From Flavobacteriales bacterium (GTDB taxonomy: Bacteria > Bacteroidota > Bacteroidia > Flavobacteriales_F > PHOS-HE28), in assembly GCA_016788635.1 (NCBI GenBank), contig JAEUSU010000004.1:1-37017 (forward strand): 37,017 nucleotides of DNA, in the 5' to 3' direction. Below the pieces are notes generated by a model, which was given only the letters and a program-made list of their open reading frames with translations, was not told where the DNA came from and ran no database searches. Shown here in pieces: positions 29,195 through 35,327 of the stretch (positions are counted from its first letter, which is position 1; each line of letters starts with the position of its first letter). The position numbers were made by a program, and so were the translations under genes.

Positions 29195-29911
29195 CCTGCT
29201 CTGCACGCTGGCCCGTGTCAGCAGAAGAAAGATGGTGATCACGCCCAGGAAGTAGAGGATGTCTCGCAGGTCCACCACACCCCGGCTGATGGAGAGGTAA
29301 TGGGATTGAATGCCGATGGCTTGAATGGGGCCTTCCAGTGCGCCGAAGGCATCGAAGCTGGCGATGAGCCCGAAGCCCATGAAGAGGAAGAAGCAGGCGA
29401 AGACAGCGATGAGGAAGGCGACCACCTGGCTGCTGGTGAGCGAACTGGCGAACACGCCGATGGCCCCGAAACAAGCGCCCAATAGCAGCAGGCCGAGGTA
29501 TGATCCGATGATGCCGCCCATGTCCAGGTTGCCGCGCGGAACGGCCAGTTCGCCAAGGCTGAAAATGTAGAAAAGCGTGGGGGCCAGGGCGGCCACGACA
29601 AGCACCACTGCGGCGGCATATTTCGCCAGCACAACCTGCAGCTCCGTCAAGGGTTTGGTGAGCAACAGTTCCAAGGTGCCGGTGCGGCGCTCCTCACTGA
29701 AGCTGCGCATGGTGACGGCCGGCACCAGGAAGAGGAAGACCCATGGTGCGATCTGGAAAAAGGGGGCGGGATCGGCATAGCCCAAGTCCAGCAGGTTGTC
29801 CGGGAACACCCACAGGAACAGGCTTGTAAGCAGCAGGAACACCGCCACGACGATGAGGCCGATGAGCGAACCGAGAAATCCCCGGACCTCCTTGAAGATG
29901 AGCGCGCGCAT
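29186..29911 (-). CDS. gldF: Gliding-motility ABC transporter permease GldF
   Basis: GldF is the membrane-spanning permease of the GldAFG transporter. The 241-residue protein starts MRALIFKEVRGFLGSLIGLIV and has six hydrophobic segments. It contains the ABC-2 permease signature MRSFSEERRTGTLELLLTKPLTELQVVLAKY between segments 2 and 3 and ends with the SISRGVVDLRDILYFLGVI region. ATG 29911 matches the family start. A longer in-frame start at 29980 has no family support. TTTACTTTG at 29934-29926 is the probable -7 region. The ATPase partner gldA is not in this window, as is common for gldF-gldG pairs. Confidence 0.93.
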   Translation of the reverse strand: MRALIFKEVRGFLGSLIGLIVVAVFLLLTSLFLWVFPDNLLDLGYADPAPFFQIAPWVFLFLVPAVTMRSFSEERRTGTLELLLTKPLTELQVVLAKYAAAVVLVVAALAPTLFYIFSLGELAVPRGNLDMGGIIGSYLGLLLLGACFGAIGVFASSLTSSQVVAFLIAVFACFFLFMGFGLIASFDAFGALEGPIQAIGIQSHYLSISRGVVDLRDILYFLGVITIFLLLTRASVQSRKW

Positions 29912-29925
29912 ACCGTGTTGAGGCG

Positions 29926-29934
29926 CAAAGTAAA
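29926..29934 (-). promoter_or_regulatory. Candidate promoter of gldF
   Basis: TTTACTTTG on the minus strand contains TA followed by CTTTG, a near match to TAnnTTTG with one spacer base fewer, 14 bases before the gldF ATG. Confidence 0.35.
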
Positions 29935-29999
29935 TCGGACCGGACGCGCGGTGGGTGGCCAGCTTTCGCCCTTTGTTCACACGGCCAGGAGGCTGGCGT

Positions 30000-30878
30000 C
30001 TAGAAGGAGACCACCGTAGTGCGGCGCTTGCGCACGGGCTTCTTGGGAATGCTCTTGCGGTCCGTTTCGCAATAGTTCTTCACGATGAAGGTGGCCTCAC
30101 GGTCACCCAATGCTGAGGCTTGTCTCCAATCGGAACAGGCCTGTTCCTTCTGGTCCAGGTTATACCTGCAGTCACCGCGGTAGTAATGCGCCTCAGCCCG
30201 CAGGGTGCTGTCGGTGTCAATGATCTCAGTGAACTTCACAATGGCCTCCTCGAAGGCCTTCAGTTCATACAGCAGGACGGCTGCGCTCATCTGTCCACCG
30301 GGCAGGTCGGGCTTCAAGCGCAGGGCTTCTTCGATCTCCGCAAGGCCTTCCTTCTCACGGTATTCCTCGCCCTTTACGGTTCCGCTCAGGAACAGCGCCT
30401 CCGCATGGCCCTTGTCCAGTTTCAACGCGCGTTCGGTATCCTTCAATGCGGACTTGTTATCGCCCATCAGGTAGAATACACAGGCGCGGTTGTAATAGAT
30501 GTCCGGATCGTTGGGCGTAAGGCTCAACGCACGGTCCAGGTCCTTTTGCGCACCTTTCAGGTTGCCCCCGGTGATGCGCGCGGCACTGCGGCTCACGTAG
30601 AGCCGGGCGTCGACAGGGTCCAGCCTTTCGGCCTGCCCATAGTCCGCCATGGCCCTTTCCATCTCCTTGTTGCGCTGGTGCACGTCGCCGCGCAGTTTGT
30701 AGGCCGCAGCCAGTGCCTGATCATGCGCTATGGCGCTATCGGCGAGGGAAAGCGCATCGGTGTACCGGCCGGCATCATAGGCTGAGCGGGCTGCGGCCAG
30801 GTGTTCCTGCGCTGAACCTTGGCCTTGAGCAGTGAAAGAGCTGACAGCCAGTAGGAAGGGGAGGAGCAGGCGGTTCAT
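30000..30878 (-). CDS. Secreted tetratricopeptide-repeat protein
   Basis: The 292-residue protein has a signal peptide (MNRLLLPFLLAVSSFTAQGQ) followed by about six TPR units. Examples are AYKLRGDVHQRNKEMERAMADYGQAERLDP, DIYYNRACVFYLMGDNKSALKDTERALKLD and AEALFLSGTVKGEEYREKEGLAEIEEALRL by pattern, then a final Sel1-like YRGDCRYNLDQKEQACSDWRQASALGD that closes with a basic tail. TPR arrays mediate protein-protein contacts, and the partner is unknown. ATG 30878 overlaps the stop of the ABM gene (ATGA), which fixes this start over a much longer unsupported upstream frame. It is third in a coupled operon. Confidence 0.9.
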   Translation of the reverse strand: MNRLLLPFLLAVSSFTAQGQGSAQEHLAAARSAYDAGRYTDALSLADSAIAHDQALAAAYKLRGDVHQRNKEMERAMADYGQAERLDPVDARLYVSRSAARITGGNLKGAQKDLDRALSLTPNDPDIYYNRACVFYLMGDNKSALKDTERALKLDKGHAEALFLSGTVKGEEYREKEGLAEIEEALRLKPDLPGGQMSAAVLLYELKAFEEAIVKFTEIIDTDSTLRAEAHYYRGDCRYNLDQKEQACSDWRQASALGDREATFIVKNYCETDRKSIPKKPVRKRRTTVVSF

Positions 30879-31192
30879 GGGGATTGGTCGTTGGGGGCGT
30901 CCATGCAGTGCAGTTCCTGCAGGCTCCAAGCCTCGGCCGGGGCATCGAACAGGACCTTCACCACAGGCCATACGGAAGCGAACACCTCGGAGTTGCGGTA
31001 GGCCTCCAGAGCGGCCGCGTTGTTCCATACGCTGTAGGTCATCAGGATACGGGGGTCGCGCACGTCTTGAAGAAGCTCCAAATGATGGCACCCGGGGAAT
31101 GCGATGATGCGGTGACGCCAGCCTTCGAAAAGTTCCAGGAAGCGCGGCACGGCATCCGGCCGGAAGGTCATCTTCACAATGCGGGTGATCAT
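30875..31192 (-). CDS. Antibiotic biosynthesis monooxygenase (ABM/YgiN-like) domain protein
   Basis: The 105-residue protein has the dimeric ferredoxin-like ABM pattern: MITRIVKMTFRPDAVPRFLELF, PGCHHLELLQDVRDP, LMTYSVWNNAAALEAYRNSEVF. These small enzymes act as heme-degrading or quinol monooxygenases, or have no known catalysis. The conserved W of SVW is present, but no diagnostic heme residues can be assigned. Both ends overlap neighbouring genes by four bases (ATGA), so it is translationally coupled to the SAM hydrolase gene upstream and the TPR gene downstream. Confidence 0.85.
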   Translation of the reverse strand: MITRIVKMTFRPDAVPRFLELFEGWRHRIIAFPGCHHLELLQDVRDPRILMTYSVWNNAAALEAYRNSEVFASVWPVVKVLFDAPAEAWSLQELHCMDAPNDQSP

Positions 31193-32040
31193 GCGGTGCG
31201 CAACTGGCCTGTAACGCGCGGTGCCGCCGGGTTGAGGTCTTCGAGGTCCGCACGCACGGTATCCCCCACCTTCATGCCGAAAAGTGAAGCCGCACCTCCA
31301 CCGGTGCCCGGTGTGCCTTTGTTGATGGCGATCTCCAGCATGCCACCGGAACCGAAGAGCGCCACGCGCTCACCAGGAGCTTCGTCGCCATAATTGCGGC
31401 TGATCTGCCGGATGTCGTTCGCGCCACGCCCGAAGCGGATGCGGAATGGGCGGCCGCGCACCACCTCCTCGAAAAGACGTCGGGTGATGTTGGTGACCAG
31501 GTTGCCGTAGCTGTCCACATGGATCACACTGCCGATGATGCCATCGCGTTCCACCTTCGGTACGAAGTGGCGCAGTTCGTTCACACGTTGGAGCTTGCGC
31601 CCAATGGTCTCCGGGGTCCCACCGCGTGCCAGGTGGGCCGCAGCCTTCACGAACACGTGCTTCAGGGGGAAGGAGGCGTGGTCGTCCCCGATCTTCATGG
31701 TAAGCTCAAAGGCTTCATGCGGCTGTCCATCGAAGAGCAGCGTGAAGATCCCATTGTCGGCGCCCACGAACAGATGGCCATCATGCCGCACCACCACGTG
31801 CGGTTCCTGGCCGCCAGCTTCGGGGTTCACACCGATCAGGTGGATGGTGCCGCGCGGGAAATCGGGATACGCGTTGCGCAACACGAAGGCGGCCTGCGCA
31901 GTATCGAAAGGGGCGATGGCATGGCTGATATCCACCACGGTAACGCCGGGGATCGCCGTGAAGAGCGCACCCTTGACGCTGGCCACATAATGGTCCCGCA
32001 CACCCATATCAGTGGTGAGGGTCACGAGCGGCTGGGACAT
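31189..32040 (-). CDS. S-adenosyl-L-methionine hydrolase (SAM hydroxide adenosyltransferase, DUF62 family)
   Basis: The 283-residue protein starts MSQPLVTLTTDMGVRDHYVASVKGAL, the family's substrate-site motif (TDxGxxDxYV), and has VDISHAIAPFD, GTIHLIGVNP, LFVGADNGIF and DSYGNLVTNI, then a C-terminal beta domain. The family hydrolyses SAM to adenosine and methionine by attack of a hydroxide, and in some cases halogenates it. ATG 32040 is the family start, so the in-frame sequence upstream is not used. A TAATTTTG element on the minus strand at 32093-32086 is the likely promoter. It opens a three-gene coupled operon and is divergent from phoH. Confidence 0.93.
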   Translation of the reverse strand: MSQPLVTLTTDMGVRDHYVASVKGALFTAIPGVTVVDISHAIAPFDTAQAAFVLRNAYPDFPRGTIHLIGVNPEAGGQEPHVVVRHDGHLFVGADNGIFTLLFDGQPHEAFELTMKIGDDHASFPLKHVFVKAAAHLARGGTPETIGRKLQRVNELRHFVPKVERDGIIGSVIHVDSYGNLVTNITRRLFEEVVRGRPFRIRFGRGANDIRQISRNYGDEAPGERVALFGSGGMLEIAINKGTPGTGGGAASLFGMKVGDTVRADLEDLNPAAPRVTGQLRTA

Positions 32041-32070
32041 GATCGGGGAAGTGAAAGCGTATGGGCGAGC

Positions 32071-32078
32071 TACCTTCG
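32071..32078 (+). promoter_or_regulatory. -7 promoter element of phoH-purC
   Basis: TACCTTCG matches the TAnnTTYG pattern and lies 56 bases before the TTG start of phoH, which rules out in-frame starts further left. Confidence 0.5.
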
Positions 32079-32085
32079 CGCCGGT

Positions 32086-32093
32086 CAAAATTA
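32086..32093 (-). promoter_or_regulatory. -7 promoter element of the SAM hydrolase operon
   Basis: TAATTTTG on the minus strand is an exact TAnnTTTG match. The start of transcription near 32081 would be next to the predicted plus-strand start for phoH, so the two promoters interleave. Confidence 0.6.
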
Positions 32094-32134
32094 GCGGGCG
32101 TAAGCACCCGTCCCGCATCATCCTACGGCAAGCC

Positions 32135-33097
32135 TTGAGCGAACGCACCATACAGGTCACCGGCGCGGACCCCATGGAGGTCTTCGGCGCCAACGATCAG
32201 CACCTCCGCCATATCCGTACGCTGTTCCCCAAGCTCAGCCTTATCGCGCGCGGCGACACCCTGAAGGTGATCGGCACCGAGGATGACGTGAACCGCTTCA
32301 GCGAGCGCTTCGAGCAGCTCGTGCAGCACGTGGCCACCTACAATGACCTGCCCCGCAAGGTGCTGGACGACATCATGGGCGAGGGTGCGGAAGCAGGGGG
32401 AGGGGAGGAGCCTGACGTGCTGGTGCACGGCAACGCCGGCATCCGTGTGAAGGCCCGAACCGCAGGTCAGCAGCGTCTGGTGGAGGCCGTGGCCGCTCAC
32501 GACATGGTGTTTGCCGTGGGTCCGGCCGGAACTGGAAAGACCTACACGGCCGTGGCCCTCGCTGTGAAGGCCCTCAAGGAGCGACAGGTACGCCGGATCA
32601 TCCTTACGCGTCCCGCGGTGGAGGCCGGTGAGAACCTCGGTTTCCTGCCCGGCGATCTGAAGGACAAGCTTGATCCCTACCTGCAGCCGTTGTATGACGC
32701 GTTGCGCGATATGATCCCCGCTTCCCGCCTTGCTCAGTTGTTGGAGGAGGCTGTCATCCAGATCGCACCGCTGGCCTTCATGCGCGGCCGCACGCTCGAT
32801 CATGCCTTTGTGATCCTGGACGAGGCCCAGAACGCCACCCTGCCTCAACTCAAGATGTTCCTCACCCGGATGGGGCGCAACGCCACGTTCGTCATCACCG
32901 GCGATGTCACCCAGGTGGACCTTCCCGACCGGCAGCCCAGCGGCCTGGTGCCCACCATTGGCATGCTGCGGGGTGTACCGGGCATTGCCGTGGTGGAATT
33001 GGATGAGAAGGACATTGTGCGCCACGAGCTCGTGAGCCGCGTGCTCGGCGCCTTCAAGGAGCTGGAGCAGCAGAACCGCGAAACGAAGAAGCCATGA
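32135..33097 (+). CDS. phoH: PhoH family ATPase
   Basis: PhoH-like proteins are cytoplasmic P-loop ATPases tied to RNA metabolism or phosphate stress. The 320-residue protein has a KH-like N-terminal domain (VFGANDQHLRHIRTLFPKL), Walker A GPAGTGKT (129-136), TRPAVEAGENLGFLPGD (158-174), Walker B FVILDEAQN (225-233) and the ITGDVTQVDLP sensor. The family N-terminus begins just at the TTG at 32135 (SERTIQVTGADPMEVFG). No ATG is nearer, and the promoter element at 32071-32078 excludes the in-frame ATG at 32012, so a TTG start is chosen. Its stop overlaps the purC ATG by four bases. Confidence 0.93.
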   Translation: MSERTIQVTGADPMEVFGANDQHLRHIRTLFPKLSLIARGDTLKVIGTEDDVNRFSERFEQLVQHVATYNDLPRKVLDDIMGEGAEAGGGEEPDVLVHGNAGIRVKARTAGQQRLVEAVAAHDMVFAVGPAGTGKTYTAVALAVKALKERQVRRIILTRPAVEAGENLGFLPGDLKDKLDPYLQPLYDALRDMIPASRLAQLLEEAVIQIAPLAFMRGRTLDHAFVILDEAQNATLPQLKMFLTRMGRNATFVITGDVTQVDLPDRQPSGLVPTIGMLRGVPGIAVVELDEKDIVRHELVSRVLGAFKELEQQNRETKKP

Positions 33098-34050
33098 CCA
33101 CCACGCTCCCCGGCACGCTGCTGCGTTCCGACCTCACGCATCCACTCATAACCAACGTGTACCGCGGCAAGGTGCGTGACGTGTACACGTTGGCGGACGG
33201 CCGTATCATGCTGGTGGCCAGCGACCGCATCAGCGCCTTCGATGTAGTGCTTCCGCGTGGCATACCACACAAGGGCCAGGTGCTCAGCCAGCTCAGCTGG
33301 CACATGCTCCAAGCCACCCGGCATGTGGCCCCCAATTGGGCCGAGGCTTCGCCCGACCCCAACGTGGTCATCGGCCGCGCCTGTTCCACGGTGAAGGTGG
33401 AGATGGTGGTCCGCGGTTATCTGGCAGGACATGCCTGGCGCACCTATCAAACCGGTGTACGGACCCTGTGTGGCGCCCCACTGCAGGATGGCATGCGCGA
33501 GAACGATCGCTTCCCCACGCCCATCATCACCCCAAGTACCAAGGCTGATGTGGGGCACGATGAGGACATCACCCCGGAGGAGATCCTCAAGCGTGGCCTA
33601 TGCACAGAAGAGGAGTGGACCACCATGAGCCGCCATGCACTGGCGCTGTTCGCGGAAGGCTCACGGATCGCCGCGGAACGCGGCCTGCTTCTCGTGGACA
33701 CCAAATACGAGTTCGGCCGTACACCGGAAGGGGCGTTGCTGCTGATCGACGAGGTGCACACGCCTGACAGTTCACGCTATTTCTACGCGGAAGGCTATGC
33801 CGAACGGCAGGAGAAAGGCGAGCGCCAGAAGCAGCTCAGCAAGGAGTTCGTGCGCGAGTGGCTCATTGCCGGCGGTTTCATGGGTAAGGAAGGCCAGCAG
33901 GTGCCCCCCATGGACGACGCCTTCGTGCAAAGCGTCACCGACCGCTACGTGGAGCTGTACGAGCGCATCACCGGCAGCATCTTCCAACCCGCTGCCACGG
34001 AGGACATCAATGGGCGTATCCAGGGCGCCCTCGCGGAATATCTCGGCTGA
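33094..34050 (+). CDS. purC: Phosphoribosylaminoimidazole-succinocarboxamide (SAICAR) synthase
   Basis: PurC joins aspartate to CAIR with ATP in de novo purine synthesis. The 318-residue protein belongs to the longer SAICAR synthase form: NVYRGKVRDVYTLADG (nucleotide site), ASDRISAFDVVLPRGIPHKG, VEMVVRGYLAGHAWRTY, DTKYEFGRT and LLIDEVHTPDSSRYFY are all present. ATG 33094 lies in an ATGA overlap with phoH, so the two are co-translated from the phoH promoter. The C-terminal ~60 residues complete a normal chain. It converges with the oxidoreductase gene 53 bases on. Confidence 0.96.
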   Translation: MTTTLPGTLLRSDLTHPLITNVYRGKVRDVYTLADGRIMLVASDRISAFDVVLPRGIPHKGQVLSQLSWHMLQATRHVAPNWAEASPDPNVVIGRACSTVKVEMVVRGYLAGHAWRTYQTGVRTLCGAPLQDGMRENDRFPTPIITPSTKADVGHDEDITPEEILKRGLCTEEEWTTMSRHALALFAEGSRIAAERGLLLVDTKYEFGRTPEGALLLIDEVHTPDSSRYFYAEGYAERQEKGERQKQLSKEFVREWLIAGGFMGKEGQQVPPMDDAFVQSVTDRYVELYERITGSIFQPAATEDINGRIQGALAEYLG

Positions 34051-34103
34051 GGGCGGCCATCGATGAGCGGATAAAGGGCGGTCTGGTCCCTTACGGGCAA
34101 CGG

Positions 34104-35228
34104 TCACGCCCAAAGCCCCGCTGCCCGGCGGGCCACGCGTATGCCAATGGCCACGCCCATGCCACTAAGCCCCACTGCCGCACCCACACGTTCGCTCACC
34201 AGCCCCACATAAGGTTCCTTTCCCTTCGCGCGGAAGCCCATGGTGCCGCTCCAGCGTTGGGTGATGGTGAATGGCCGGCCGGGCAGGATGGTCTCGCGCA
34301 GCAGATGCTCCAGGTCCTGTTGGATCAGGTCGGTCAGGCCCTCGCTCGCCGTGGTTTCTCCGGCGATGTCCAAATGGCGGCCACCACCCAGCAGCACCCC
34401 CCCCTGGTGGTCGCGGAAGTAGTAGAAGCCTTCGTGCATGTGGAAGGTGCCACGCAGCGCCAGGCCGGGGATGGGGGTGGTTAGGAGCACCTGCCCGCGT
34501 GCTGGCCGGATGTCCAGTTCTGGCAATAGGTCACTTGCCCGGCCATTGGTGGCGACCACCACCTTCCCGCATTTCACACAGCTGCCATCCTGAAGACGGA
34601 TGTCCACCACATCGGCTTCTTCAGCAAGGTTGACGACCCGTGCGCTGGTGCGCACCAGAACACCTTCGGAAATAACCTTGGCCAGCAGCATACGGATCAG
34701 GTGACCACTGTTCAGCGCGCCTTCATGGACAGTGCGTGCGCAACGCAAGCCGGGGGCCATGCCCAACCGGGTGGGCAACTCATTTTCCCAGGTGTAGGTA
34801 TCTCCACCCGTAAGCGGCCGCAGCAACTCGTTCAACGGACCGAACCCTTCAGCCACGCGAGTGTACAGTGGGTCGTTCACATGGAAGAGTTCATGCCCGC
34901 CGGTGGGCTCATAGCCGATCGCCTGATCCCCCAGTTCCGCGCGCAACTCGTGGAGCCCGTGCCAGCGCTCGGCCACGCGGGCAAGGGCGGCCGCCTCGCC
35001 TTCGGCCACCATGTCCGCCAGCAGTTCACTGGGGCTCCCGAAGCAGGCAAAGCCCGCGTTCTTCACACTGGCTCCCTGCGGGAAGGGGCCCTCTTCCAAC
35101 ACCAGTACTACATGGCCGGGGTTCTTCCGTTTGTAATGCAGCGCGGTAAAGAGCCCTACGATGCCGGCTCCCACCACCACCAGGTGAGGGCGGGCATGGA
35201 ATGTGGCGGATTCCCAGGGACTCAGCAT
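34104..35228 (-). CDS. FAD-dependent oxidoreductase, D-amino-acid oxidase (DAO) family
   Basis: The 374-residue protein begins with a short lead and the FAD-binding LVVVGAGIVGLFTALHY (about 16-32). It continues VLVLEEGPFPQGASVKNAGFACFGSPSEL and has a second dinucleotide segment VVVATNGRASDLLPEL, RPARGQVLLTTPI and a C-terminal GLSGMGVAIGIRVARRAAG that closes the flavin site. This is the glycine/D-amino-acid oxidase fold. The substrate (an amino acid or N-methyl amine) cannot be told. ATG 35228 (MLSPWESATF) is used, as an in-frame ATG at 35300 adds an unlikely leader. It is a single gene, divergent from the repeat protein. Confidence 0.88.
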   Translation of the reverse strand: MLSPWESATFHARPHLVVVGAGIVGLFTALHYKRKNPGHVVLVLEEGPFPQGASVKNAGFACFGSPSELLADMVAEGEAAALARVAERWHGLHELRAELGDQAIGYEPTGGHELFHVNDPLYTRVAEGFGPLNELLRPLTGGDTYTWENELPTRLGMAPGLRCARTVHEGALNSGHLIRMLLAKVISEGVLVRTSARVVNLAEEADVVDIRLQDGSCVKCGKVVVATNGRASDLLPELDIRPARGQVLLTTPIPGLALRGTFHMHEGFYYFRDHQGGVLLGGGRHLDIAGETTASEGLTDLIQQDLEHLLRETILPGRPFTITQRWSGTMGFRAKGKEPYVGLVSERVGAAVGLSGMGVAIGIRVARRAAGLWA

Positions 35229-35327
35229 GGTGAATATCAGGGTGTTGGGAGGGGTCAAAAAGCGCCCGCTCCAAAGTTGTCGTATTTTGGGGGGCTTCAA
35301 AGCAGCCCGGAACTGTCCGTTCCCCGC

